Origin: Mycolicibacterium alvei
Lineage (GTDB): Bacteria > Actinomycetota > Actinomycetes > Mycobacteriales > Mycobacteriaceae
DNA length: 64,000 bases
Direction of reading: 5' to 3'
Assembly: GCF_010727325.1 (NCBI RefSeq)
Contig: NZ_AP022565.1
Location: forward strand, 2,232,001-2,296,000
In this document: in pieces, positions 25,156-35,516 of the stretch
How the letters are laid out: each line of letters opens with the position of its first letter
Position numbering within the stretch: the stretch's first letter is position 1
Notes under the pieces: model-generated
Seen by the model: the letters and a program-made list of their open reading frames with translations, nothing else
The model's database searches: none
What the model was told of the DNA's origin: nothing
Made by a program: the position numbers and the translations under genes

Positions 25156-26378
25156 GCTTGGACTCCCTTGGGTGTCGCAGGGTGGAACGCGTATCCGTAA
25201 TCGGGGACGCCGGCGCGGTCGGCGATCTTGCGCAGCACCACCGCCCCGGCCTGACCGATGGTGGCCTCCCCCGCGGGGACACCGGTGACCTTCATCAGCA
25301 CCCGTACGGGACTGTCGTCGAGTTGGACGACGGCGATCGAGTACGGGCTGGGCAGGTCTGGTACGGGGATTCGAATGGTGGTCTGGGTGTACACGGTTCC
25401 CGTGCGCGGCAACGGTTCCAGCCGGTAATCGGTGACCAGCTCACCGTCATCGTCGACACGGGCGCGCGGCGGGAACTGCGGCGCGGTGTCGATGCCGGGC
25501 CGTTCGTCGAATACTGCCGCCTCCCATCGCAACTTGGGCTCGAACGCGCGGGCGTAGGCGGGCAGCGAGATCGGGATGCCATTGCCGTCGGCCGTGCGGA
25601 ACGTCGGTAGCTCCCGCGCCGGGGCCTCGTCGCGGGTCACCGTCGGGGCTTCAACTGGCCCGCCGGGCAGGGTCAGCTCGGCCGCCGTCACACTCGACTG
25701 CTCGACGGCCACCAGCAGACCGCCCACGTGACCGCTCTCGACGAGGTCGGCCAGTGCCCGAATCACTCCGGATGCCGACGAGATCGGGTCTTCGGTCGCA
25801 CCGGCAACGTCGACGTCGCCGCCAAGTTCTTTAGCCTTCACACCTACGACGGCCGCGACCGTCTGGGAGTTGTTCAGCCCCATTCGGGCGACCGTCGACT
25901 TGACCCCGATCTCCCGTTGTAGCCGGGGGTCGCCGTAGCTGTGACGGGTGCCATCCTCAGCACGCACGGTGGTGGGCAGGCTGCGAGTCTGCCGGGCGAC
26001 TGGCGCCAAGCCGGTGCCTTCGGTGCCGATCAAGACCGCGGCCGCCCCGGCTACCGTTGCATCGTCGGCGGCGATGACGAGAGTGCCCTCGACCGCCGCG
26101 ACGATCTGATCGAGCGCTGCAGGTCCGCCACCCAGCACTTCGCTGACCGCCACGTCGGCGGGCAGCGACAACCCCGCCAGCAGCACCGCGCCATTACCCC
26201 CTTCCAGCAACGGGAAGTCGCGCGTCACCAGCACGACCTGGCGCGCGGTGGCATCCGGGTCGGCGGCTCGCCCGGCGGCGACTGCCATGGTCAGAGCGTC
26301 CTCGTCGGGCCCTTTCACCCGACGTTCACGCACGGTCCATGGCGGCAGATAGGTGCCGATCGCGGCGACCTGAGTCAT
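25152..26378 (-). CDS. Thiolase-like/HMG-CoA-synthase-like domain fused to DUF35 OB-fold domain
   Basis: A 408-aa two-domain protein. Residues 1 to about 260 look like a degenerate thiolase/hydroxymethylglutaryl-CoA-synthase fold, but no nucleophilic Cys motif is visible. About 290-400 is an OB-fold DUF35 domain: YTQTTIRIPVPDLPSPYSIA, VRVLMKVTG, TIGQAGAVVL. The Cys-rich zinc ribbon that usually precedes DUF35 is missing. It is the first gene of the operon and overlaps the thiolase in ATGA, so the two probably form a complex in which this chain is the accessory subunit. Confidence 0.8.
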   Translation of the reverse strand: MTQVAAIGTYLPPWTVRERRVKGPDEDALTMAVAAGRAADPDATARQVVLVTRDFPLLEGGNGAVLLAGLSLPADVAVSEVLGGGPAALDQIVAAVEGTLVIAADDATVAGAAAVLIGTEGTGLAPVARQTRSLPTTVRAEDGTRHSYGDPRLQREIGVKSTVARMGLNNSQTVAAVVGVKAKELGGDVDVAGATEDPISSASGVIRALADLVESGHVGGLLVAVEQSSVTAAELTLPGGPVEAPTVTRDEAPARELPTFRTADGNGIPISLPAYARAFEPKLRWEAAVFDERPGIDTAPQFPPRARVDDDGELVTDYRLEPLPRTGTVYTQTTIRIPVPDLPSPYSIAVVQLDDSPVRVLMKVTGVPAGEATIGQAGAVVLRKIADRAGVPDYGYAFHPATPKGVQA

Positions 26379-26425
26379 AGAGCCTCACTTCGGTACACGG
26401 CCGCGTTACAGCAGCCAACTAATGC

Positions 26426-26441
26426 GCTATATAGTTATAGC
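26426..26441. promoter_or_regulatory. Operator-like inverted repeat GCTATA-TAGT-TATAGC
   Basis: Perfect six-base arms with a four-base spacer, centred in the 105-base divergent region between the DUF35-fusion gene (minus) and the SDR gene (plus). It is likely a bidirectional control site; it does not match the ACAGTTA elements. Confidence 0.55.
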
Positions 26442-26483
26442 ATTCGAGATATGGGTGAGTGACGGCGGAAGGACAACCGAACT

Positions 26484-27344
26484 GTGAGCATTCCTGCTCC
26501 CCGAGCCCTGGGGGACCGCGTCGTCGTGGTGACCGGTGCCAGCCGCGGCATCGGCGCCGCCATCGCCGTGCGCGCGGCGGAGGATGGGGCGGCCGTCGCG
26601 CTACTGGCCAAAACCGAAACACCCAACCCCAAGATCGCCGGCACCTTGGCCGAGACCGCGGACGCTGTGCAGTGCGCAGGTGGCCGGGCGCTGCCACTGG
26701 CCTGCGATGTACGCGATGCCACCGCGGTGGCCGCGGCCATCGAGGCAGTCGCTGAAGCGTTCGGCGGCATCGACGTCGTGATCAACAACGCCGGCGCGCT
26801 GGACCTGCGATCAACGGAGAGTCTGCCTCCAAAGAGCCTGCGCCGCCTGTTGGAGGTCAACGTCGAAGGTCCGTTTGCGGTTATCCAGGCCGCCTTGCCG
26901 CACCTGCGCCGATCGTCGAATGCGCATGTTGTCAATATCTCTCCCCCGCTGAGCCTGGAGCCCCGTTGGGTGGGCACTCACGTCGGACACACCGTTGGCA
27001 AGTACGCCGAAAGCCTGCTCACCCTCGGCTGGGCCGACGAATTCGCCGGGGTACCAATCGCGGTGAACTCGGTGTGGCCGGCCACCACCATCGCCAGCAC
27101 CGGAATGATGGTCGCCATGGGTGAGGCGGCGGTGCGCGCTCAGGCCCGCAAGCCGCAGATCATGTCTGACGCAGTGCACGCGTTGATCACCCGAAACGCT
27201 GCAACGTGCACCGGAAACTTCTATACAGACGAGGAAATCCTTCGCGAAGAGGGCTGGGACGATGACGATTTGGGTGAGTACCGGTTGGCCGCCCGCGAAG
27301 AGGACTTGACGCCCAACTTCTACCTGTCGTCGGCCGCCCGGTGA
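26484..27344 (+). CDS. HSDL2-like short-chain dehydrogenase with His in place of catalytic Tyr
   Basis: A 286-aa SDR of the hydroxysteroid-dehydrogenase-like-2 group, recognised by TGASRGIG, NNAG, NISPPLSLEPRW and SVWPATTIAST. HSDL2 proteins normally have YTIAK at the active site; here the corresponding segment is HTVGK, so residue 169 is His while Ser153 and Lys173 remain. The C-terminus NFYTDEEILREEG is family-typical. It may be a non-enzymatic or altered enzyme. It heads an operon and overlaps the next ACAD start in GTGA. Confidence 0.87.
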   Translation: MSIPAPRALGDRVVVVTGASRGIGAAIAVRAAEDGAAVALLAKTETPNPKIAGTLAETADAVQCAGGRALPLACDVRDATAVAAAIEAVAEAFGGIDVVINNAGALDLRSTESLPPKSLRRLLEVNVEGPFAVIQAALPHLRRSSNAHVVNISPPLSLEPRWVGTHVGHTVGKYAESLLTLGWADEFAGVPIAVNSVWPATTIASTGMMVAMGEAAVRAQARKPQIMSDAVHALITRNAATCTGNFYTDEEILREEGWDDDDLGEYRLAAREEDLTPNFYLSSAAR

Positions 27345-28486
27345 ATGCGACCGACGCGGCTGTACGCGAATCTGACTTGGCCAAACTGCGTTCCGTCGTG
27401 CGGGATTTTCTGGCCGCCGATCGCGCCGAGTTCGGCTGGCAACCCGCCGTCGACTCCTGGCTGGGCGGTTGGGACGAGGGGTTCTCGGCACGGCTGGGCG
27501 CCGCCGGGTTCGTTGGCCTGACGATCCCGCGCCGGTACGGCGGCCACGAATTCGGCCACCTGCACCGCTACGCGGTGACCGAGGAACTGATCGCGGCAGG
27601 AGCGCCGGTGGCGGCGCACTGGACCGCCGACCGCCAGGTTGCTCCGAGTCTCTTGACCTACGGCACCGAGGAGCAGCGCGAGAGATTGCTACCGAAGATC
27701 GTTGCGGGCCAGCTCTATTCGTCGATCGGCATGAGCGAGCACGGCGCCGGGTCCGACCTGGCAGCGGTGGCGACCAAGGCCACCCGAACCGATGGCGGTT
27801 GGCTGCTGTCCGGAACCAAAGTGTGGACAAGCGGAGCCCACCATGCCCACCAGGTCGTGGTGCTCGCTCGTACCAGCCCTGCCGACCCCCAGCACCGCCA
27901 CGCCGGATTCAGCCAGTTCCTGGTGCCGTGTGCTGCCGAGGGCGTCCGTGTCGAGCCCATCGTATTGATGTCCGGCGCGCACCACTTCAACGAGGTGATC
28001 TTCGACCAGGTCTTCGTTCCCGATGCTGACGTGCTGGGCGACGTCGGAAATGGTTGGCACCAGGTCACTTCGGAGTTGTCCTTCGAACGCAGCGGGCCCG
28101 AGCGCATCCTGTCCACCGGTCCGTTGCTGTTCGCCGCGATCCGCGTGCTGGGTTCCGGACCTACACCCGATGACCGCTCCGCGGTTGCCGTCGGTGAGCT
28201 GTTGGCCCGATTGATCTCATTGCGGCAGCTGTCACTCTCGGTCGCTCGCAGGCTCACCAACGGTGGCGATGCCACAAACCAGGCAGCGTTGGTGAAAGAC
28301 CTCGGCACCCGCTACGAGGCCGAGTCGGTCGAGCTGATCGCGGATCTGATCGAGGCGTTACCCCCGAACCCGGAGCTGGAGACGATGCTGAGAACGGCCT
28401 GGCTGCACAAGCCGATGTTTACGTTGCGCGGCGGTACCAATGAGGTGCTGCGCGGCGTGATCGCTCGCGGGATGGGGTTGAGGTGA
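27341..28486 (+). CDS. Acyl-CoA dehydrogenase, catalytic-type (alpha) subunit
   Basis: ACAD of 381 aa with GMSEHGAGSDLAAV, LSGTKVWTSG and LSFERSGPERIL, which places the putative catalytic Glu at about residue 249. The end reads TLRGGTNEVLRGVI. GTGA overlaps on both sides couple it to the HSDL2-like SDR and to the following ACAD. It probably forms an alpha2-beta2 dehydrogenase with the gene at 28483. Confidence 0.92.
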   Translation: MNATDAAVRESDLAKLRSVVRDFLAADRAEFGWQPAVDSWLGGWDEGFSARLGAAGFVGLTIPRRYGGHEFGHLHRYAVTEELIAAGAPVAAHWTADRQVAPSLLTYGTEEQRERLLPKIVAGQLYSSIGMSEHGAGSDLAAVATKATRTDGGWLLSGTKVWTSGAHHAHQVVVLARTSPADPQHRHAGFSQFLVPCAAEGVRVEPIVLMSGAHHFNEVIFDQVFVPDADVLGDVGNGWHQVTSELSFERSGPERILSTGPLLFAAIRVLGSGPTPDDRSAVAVGELLARLISLRQLSLSVARRLTNGGDATNQAALVKDLGTRYEAESVELIADLIEALPPNPELETMLRTAWLHKPMFTLRGGTNEVLRGVIARGMGLR

Positions 28487-29553
28487 CTGCACTCGCAGGA
28501 GGAGTATTCGGCACCGATGGCCGCGAGGACAACGATGCCGAACTTCGGCAGCTCGTCGACGATCTGGGTCAGCTTGCCTTCGATGCCCGGCTGGGCCACC
28601 GAGGCCTACCCGACAGATTCGATGCGGACCTGTGGCGAATCCTCGAAGACGCCGGGCTGACCCGCCTGACGAGCACCCCGGATGTGGACGCCGGCCCGCG
28701 GGAGCTCGCAATGACGCTCTATGGTCTGGCCCGTCATGCCGGATCGGTGCCGTTGGCCGAAACCGACCTGTTGACAGGATGGTTGGGCCGGCAAACCGGC
28801 ATCGACTTGCCGGAGGGCCCGCTGACAGTCGCTATCGCCGACGGTGATACCGACGGCTGCCGGATCACTGGGACAGCACGGTCAGTACCGTGGGCACGAT
28901 CCTGTGCGGCGGTGCTGCTGGCGGTTCGCATTCCGGATGGATTGCGTGTCGGCCTGGTTGAGGTACCGCCCAGCAGCCTGCAAGAAGATCACAACCTCGC
29001 CGGTGAACCCCGCGATTCGATCACGTTCGATCTGCCCGCCGATCAGTTGCGTGCCGTCGCCCCGGCACTGGGTGAGGAACTGACGCGGCGCGGTGCGTGG
29101 TCGCGCTGCGTGCAGATAGTCGGAGCGCTGGACGCTGCCGCGGCACTGTGTGTCAATCACACCCGGGAGCGTGTCCAGTTCGGACGCTCGCTCAGTGCTT
29201 TCCAGGCCGTGCAACAGTCGCTGGCCGGCATGGCCGGGGAGATCGAAAAGGCCCGTGCAGCTGCAGAACTGGCAGTGACTGCGGCAGTCGAGCACGGCTT
29301 CGATTCGGCCGATACCGACTATGCGGTCACGGTGGCGAAAGTGACTGTCGGACGCGCCGTCGGTCCGGTGACAACCGTCGCGCACCAACTTCACGGTGCA
29401 ATCGGCGTCACACGCGAGCATCCCCTGTGGCTGTTCACCTTGCGCGCCCAGAGCTGGGCCGAGGACTACGGCACCGCCACACATTACGCGCGCCGGCTGG
29501 GCCGCCTGGCCCTAGCCGCCGAGGATCCGTGGGATCTCGTCGCGGCGACATGA
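28483..29553 (+). CDS. Acyl-CoA dehydrogenase family protein, non-catalytic (beta) subunit
   Basis: A 356-aa ACAD-fold protein. The C-terminal domain has HTRERVQFGRSLSAFQAVQQ and LHGAIGVTREHPLW, but the Ser/Gly-Glu-Arg catalytic motif is missing (the corresponding helix reads RRGAWSRCVQIVG) and the middle beta-domain is reduced. GTGA overlap with the catalytic ACAD indicates a heteromeric pair. It starts at GTG 28483. Confidence 0.88.
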   Translation: MTALAGGVFGTDGREDNDAELRQLVDDLGQLAFDARLGHRGLPDRFDADLWRILEDAGLTRLTSTPDVDAGPRELAMTLYGLARHAGSVPLAETDLLTGWLGRQTGIDLPEGPLTVAIADGDTDGCRITGTARSVPWARSCAAVLLAVRIPDGLRVGLVEVPPSSLQEDHNLAGEPRDSITFDLPADQLRAVAPALGEELTRRGAWSRCVQIVGALDAAAALCVNHTRERVQFGRSLSAFQAVQQSLAGMAGEIEKARAAAELAVTAAVEHGFDSADTDYAVTVAKVTVGRAVGPVTTVAHQLHGAIGVTREHPLWLFTLRAQSWAEDYGTATHYARRLGRLALAAEDPWDLVAAT

Positions 29554-29587
29554 AGCAGTCGAAAATAACAGTAGAAAGGGAGAACTG

Positions 29588-30367
29588 GTGACAGTTAAGA
29601 AATTCGAAGGCGCGTCGGCGATTGTCAGCGGCGGTGCAGGCGGCCTGGGAGAAGCTGCAGTACGCCGGCTCCACGCCGACGGACTCGGGGTGGTGATCGC
29701 GGATCTCGCCGTCGACAAAGGCAAGGCGCTGGCCGATGAGTTGGGCAGCCGGGCGCTCTTCGTCAGCACCGACGTGACAAGCGACGACAGCATCCTCGGT
29801 GCGATCGAGCAGGCCAACCAACTCGGTCAGCTTCGCTACGCGGTCGTCGCACACGGCGGTTTCGGTGTCGCCCAACGGATCGTGCAGCGCGACGGCAGCC
29901 CAGCCGACTTGGGTGGTTTCACCAAGACCATCGACCTCTACCTGACCGGCACCTACAACCTGACCCGTCTGGTGGCGGCATCGGTGGCCGGCACAGAGCC
30001 TCGTGAGGACGGTGAGCGGGGTGCCATCGTGATGACCGCCTCGGTGGCGGGATATGAGGGGCAGATCGGCCAGACGGCGTATGCCGCGGCGAAGGCGGGT
30101 GTCATCGGGTTGACCATCGCTGCCGCTCGCGACCTCAGTTCGGCTGGTATTCGGGTCAACACGATCGCACCGGGCACCATGAAGACGCCGATCATGGAGT
30201 CGGTGGGTGACGAGGCCATCGCCAAATTCGCCGCCAATATCCCGTTCCCGAAGCGGCTGGGCACACCTGACGAGTACGCGGACGCCGCGGCATTCCTGCT
30301 GAGCAACGGTTACGTCAACGGCGAGGTTATGCGTCTCGACGGGGCGCAACGATTCACCCCTAAGTAG
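29588..30367 (+). CDS. Short-chain dehydrogenase (HSD17B10-like 3-hydroxyacyl-CoA dehydrogenase)
   Basis: SDR of 259 aa with SGGAGGLG as nucleotide motif, MTASVAGYEGQIG supplying Ser, and YAAAK. The sequence order and HGGFGVAQRI resemble 2-methyl-3-hydroxybutyryl-CoA dehydrogenases (HSD17B10). It would perform the 3-hydroxyacyl-CoA oxidation step after the ACAD pair. It starts at GTG with GAAAGGGAGAA upstream and is the last gene of the plus-strand operon, ending at a strong hairpin. Confidence 0.9.
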   Translation: MTVKKFEGASAIVSGGAGGLGEAAVRRLHADGLGVVIADLAVDKGKALADELGSRALFVSTDVTSDDSILGAIEQANQLGQLRYAVVAHGGFGVAQRIVQRDGSPADLGGFTKTIDLYLTGTYNLTRLVAASVAGTEPREDGERGAIVMTASVAGYEGQIGQTAYAAAKAGVIGLTIAAARDLSSAGIRVNTIAPGTMKTPIMESVGDEAIAKFAANIPFPKRLGTPDEYADAAAFLLSNGYVNGEVMRLDGAQRFTPK

Positions 30368-30388
30368 CCCGCCGACGAACGTCGCGGC

Positions 30389-30425
30389 CACGGTCTGGCG
30401 CACCCCTCATGAGCGCCAGACCGTG
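30389..30425. terminator. Bidirectional terminator hairpin
   Basis: Perfect 13-base inverted repeat (CACGGTCTGGCGC and its complement) with an 11-base loop, placed exactly between the converging SDR (plus) and crotonase (minus) genes. No U-tract is present, as is common for mycobacterial intrinsic terminators. Confidence 0.75.
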
Positions 30426-30434
30426 CGTGGCGCA

Positions 30435-31262
30435 CTAGAGTCGGCCGCCAATCTGCAACTCGGGGTGTACCCAGGCCGGGGAGTTCTTCTGCTTGAACGC
30501 GCGGAAGCCTTCCCGCGCCTCAGAGCCGAACAAGCTTGTCTGCATGCCGATCCGGTCGTACAGGCCCAGGTAGTTGTCCAGGCTGGCCTTGATCACGCTC
30601 CGCGCTCCCGGCGCAGTCCGGCAGCATTGCGCGAGAAGCTCTTTCGCAACATCCAACAGCTCATCGTGTGGAACCACCCTGGTCACCATGCCCCAGTCGA
30701 GCGCCTCTTCCGCGGTGAGGGTCCTCCCGGTGAACATCAGGTCTTTGGTGCGGACCGGGCCGATCAGCCGTGCGAGCACCTGGCTGTAGTACGTGTCCGC
30801 AATGCCACGGAAGAGCTCGGGCACCCGGAACGTAGCCCGGTCGCTGACGACAGCGAGGTCGCTACACATCGCAATCTGCAGACCACCTCCCTGGCAGAGC
30901 CCGTTGACCGCTGATACCACCGGCTTCGGCGACTGGCGCAGCACGTCGAAGGGTGTGACGTCCATACCCATGGTCGATGCGAAATCCATCCAGTTGTCCT
31001 CGGCAGCTTGGCCGAGGTCGCCGCCCGGCGCGAAAACGTCGCCGGTGCCGGTGATGAGCAGGCCGGCCAGGTCGGCGTCGGCATTCACGTGGTTGATGGC
31101 ATACCGAATGCCGAAGTACATCGCCGGCGTCATCGCATTGCGTGCCTGCGGGCGGTCCAACGTGCAGATCGCAAACGCACCTTCCCTTTTGAAGGTGAGG
31201 AAGGGAGTACCCAGCCAATCGCCGTCAGGTGGTCGCGGGCCGCTGTTGGCAGTGTCGGACAT
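30435..31262 (-). CDS. Enoyl-CoA hydratase/isomerase (crotonase) family
   Basis: A 275-aa crotonase with GDVFAPGGDLGQAAED and AVNGLCQGGGLQIAMCSDL forming the oxyanion hole, and PELFRGIADTYYSQVLARL covering the catalytic acidic region. It starts 172 bases upstream-divergent from the mycofactocin-type SDR operon. That gap is AT-rich and should hold both promoters, but I see no strong palindrome in it. The role is hydration or isomerisation of an unsaturated CoA ester. Confidence 0.91.
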   Translation of the reverse strand: MSDTANSGPRPPDGDWLGTPFLTFKREGAFAICTLDRPQARNAMTPAMYFGIRYAINHVNADADLAGLLITGTGDVFAPGGDLGQAAEDNWMDFASTMGMDVTPFDVLRQSPKPVVSAVNGLCQGGGLQIAMCSDLAVVSDRATFRVPELFRGIADTYYSQVLARLIGPVRTKDLMFTGRTLTAEEALDWGMVTRVVPHDELLDVAKELLAQCCRTAPGARSVIKASLDNYLGLYDRIGMQTSLFGSEAREGFRAFKQKNSPAWVHPELQIGGRL

Positions 31263-31434
31263 GTGATATCCCTTCCAGAACGTCGTTGGCCAGTATCTAT
31301 CAAATTAGCGAAATAGTTGTATGTTTCCAAACTTCCGGCGTAGCATCCTCGACGTGGCACACATCACAACGCCATGGCCGGAGCGCATCCCACCGAGCGC
31401 GCCCGATATCGATCGACAACCGGAGGAATACAGA

Positions 31435-32265
31435 ATGGGTTCACTCGACGGCCGGGTCGTCTTCATCACCGGCGCCGCCCGCGGACAGGGCCGGTCGCAC
31501 GCGGTGATGTGCGCAGAAGAAGGCGCCGACATCGTGGGCGTGGACATCTGCGAGAACCTGGACGTCGTGCCCTACGCCCTGGGCACATCCGAGGACCTGG
31601 AAGAGACTGCCCGCCTGGTCGAGAAGACCGGCAGGAAGATGATCACCCGAAAGGCCGATGTCCGGGATCTTGCCGCGCTGCAGGAGGCATTCGACGCGGG
31701 CGTCAAAGAATTCGGCCACGTCGACACCGTGATCGCCAATGCGGGAGTCGTACTCACCAACGCCGACGAGCGCGATGCCTCCGAAGCCTTGCGACTGGGC
31801 CTCGACATCATGCTCATCGGCGTGTGGAACGCCTTCCAGGTCGCGATCCCGCACCTGAAGGAACGCGGCGAAGGCGGCAACCTGATCGCGACCAGCTCGA
31901 TGATCGCGCTACTGGACCTGACCGATGGCCGTGGCGGTAGCGACGCCTATCTGATGTCGAAGGTGGCCATCGTCGGCCTGGTCCGTGCCTACGCGGCCAT
32001 GCTCGCGGCCGACCGCATCCGCGTCAACGCTGTGGCACCGACCAACTGTGCGACGCCCATGATCACCGACAACCCGGCGCTGTTCAAGGTGATCGAGGAG
32101 AGCCCGCATATCGTCAACGCCGTTCAGACCGCGCTGCCGGACCTACCGCTGATCGAGCCGCGCGACGTCTCCAACGCCATCCTGTTCCTCATCAGCGACG
32201 CGGGCCGGTCCTTCACCGGGAGCATGTTGAAGGTAGACGCCGGCATGGATGTGCGGCGAGGCTAG
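31435..32265 (+). CDS. Mycofactocin-coupled SDR family oxidoreductase
   Basis: SDR of 276 aa with TGAARGQGRSHAV, the insertion YALGTSEDLEETARLVEK and YLMSK, all as in the mycofactocin-linked group and its paralogue at 11974. The ATG at 31435 has GGAGGAA eight bases upstream; the frame is open further upstream but non-homologous. It starts a three-gene operon with another SDR and a P450, so it likely oxidises an alcohol produced by P450 chemistry. The acceptor is inferred. Confidence 0.91.
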   Translation: MGSLDGRVVFITGAARGQGRSHAVMCAEEGADIVGVDICENLDVVPYALGTSEDLEETARLVEKTGRKMITRKADVRDLAALQEAFDAGVKEFGHVDTVIANAGVVLTNADERDASEALRLGLDIMLIGVWNAFQVAIPHLKERGEGGNLIATSSMIALLDLTDGRGGSDAYLMSKVAIVGLVRAYAAMLAADRIRVNAVAPTNCATPMITDNPALFKVIEESPHIVNAVQTALPDLPLIEPRDVSNAILFLISDAGRSFTGSMLKVDAGMDVRRG

Positions 32266-32276
32266 CAGCGGCGCCC

Positions 32277-34248
<1,972 letters not shown>

Positions 34249-34251
34249 TCT

Positions 34252-34809
34252 TTACACCGTCGGCGAGTATTTCGCGACCAGCTGCTGCTTGTACAGCTTG
34301 CCCGTATCGGTTCGCGGCAGTTGCGCCTCGAACGACAACGACCGCGGACACTTGTAGTGCGCCAATCGGTCTCGCAACCAGCCGAGGAGCTCCACTGCGA
34401 ACTCGCCGGCGGCCTCCCCCGGATCAGGCAATCCGTCGGGCCGGTGTTCTGCCAGCCGTTCGCAGACTGGACGCATCGCACGCGAGCCGACAGCCGCTTT
34501 CGCGCCACTGTTGTCAACGATGTAGGCCGCCTCAGCCGCCGTCAGGTGCGTATTGACCAGCGCGTAGTGCAGCCTGCTGCGCCGGGCCGCCCACATCACA
34601 GCGTGCACGTGCTCGTTGTTCTCCATGATCACGGCAACGGTGTCACCTTCGTGCAGACCGACAGCACGCCAGAAGTGCGCCAGGCGATTAGCACGCTCCT
34701 CCAACTCGGCGAAGCCGATCGCCTCGCCGGATCCGGCGAGGATTACCGCCGGCTTGCCGGATGAAGCGTGTTCACGAATCTGGACGAGGGTCCTTCCATG
34801 AAGGCGCAG
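34252..34809 (-). pseudogene. Acyl-CoA synthetase remnant with in-frame deletion of the catalytic core
   Basis: The reading frame encodes the N-terminal part of a FadD (KPAVILAGSGEAI, ELEERANRLAHFWRAVGL, then VNTHLTAAEAAYIVDNSGA) and, after about residue 150, jumps to the extreme C-terminal part (LRDRLAHYKCPRSL, PRTDTGKLYK). The phosphate loop, the adenylate-binding segments and about 300 residues are missing. At the 5' side the homologous frame continues to about 34809 but has no ATG, GTG or TTG before TTG 34704. The product, if made, cannot adenylate. It is probably a decaying gene. Confidence 0.8.
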
Positions 34810-34895
34810 GGAGATATCTCGAAAAGTGCTATGCGATAATCGATTTCATGACCCATTTGTTGGCTTTAGCGTGAAAACTCAACTAGGTTTGAGCG

Positions 34896-35516
34896 ATGCC
34901 AACACCACTCGCTGATCCCAGCAACGTCGCCGTCGTTTGTGTGGAATGCCAAAACGGTGTGCTCGGCCCCGATGCGGTGTTACCCGCACTGGCTACCGAC
35001 TCCGCGGACCTGGTGGGAAACATACGTCGATTACTCGACAGCGCACGCGAATTCGGTGCGCGGGTGGTGCATGCAACCTACGAGGGCGACCTGGGCGGTC
35101 GACCAACAGGAACCGCACGGCTGTGGAGGGCGCTGGGAGCTGCAACTGCCGAGTGGAAGCCAGGGAGCTCCGCCACGTCTGTAGTTCCCGATCTGCTGGC
35201 CCCCACTGACCTGGTGCTGCCACGGCACCACGGGTTGTTCCCAACGTCGGGCTCCGAACTACTGCCGGTGCTGAAGGGCTTCGGTGTGACGACCATCGTT
35301 CTTACCGGAGTCTCGTTGAACCTGGCGATCACCCACACCGCCGGCGACGCCACACAGGCCGGGTTTCATCTCGTTGTGCCGCGCGACGCCGTCGGCGGTA
35401 CGCCCGCCAGTTATGCACAGCAGGTGCTGGACAACACCATTGCCGTCCTCGGTCGGCTCACTACCGTCGACGAGTTGATCCACGAATGGTCGGGATCAGA
35501 CGGGATCAAACCCTGA
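34896..35516 (+). CDS. Isochorismatase-fold protein without canonical catalytic triad
   Basis: A 206-aa protein of the isochorismatase/cysteine hydrolase fold (VAVVCVECQNGV, VVHATYEG, TIVLTGVSLNLAITHTAGDA). The catalytic Asp is Glu17, the Lys is Arg110, and the nucleophilic Cys is Ala144, so normal hydrolase chemistry is unlikely. The rest of the fold is intact, suggesting purifying selection for another role. It is monocistronic, with an AT-rich promoter from 34810, and overlaps the end of a convergent Mce-associated gene. Confidence 0.82.
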   Translation: MPTPLADPSNVAVVCVECQNGVLGPDAVLPALATDSADLVGNIRRLLDSAREFGARVVHATYEGDLGGRPTGTARLWRALGAATAEWKPGSSATSVVPDLLAPTDLVLPRHHGLFPTSGSELLPVLKGFGVTTIVLTGVSLNLAITHTAGDATQAGFHLVVPRDAVGGTPASYAQQVLDNTIAVLGRLTTVDELIHEWSGSDGIKP

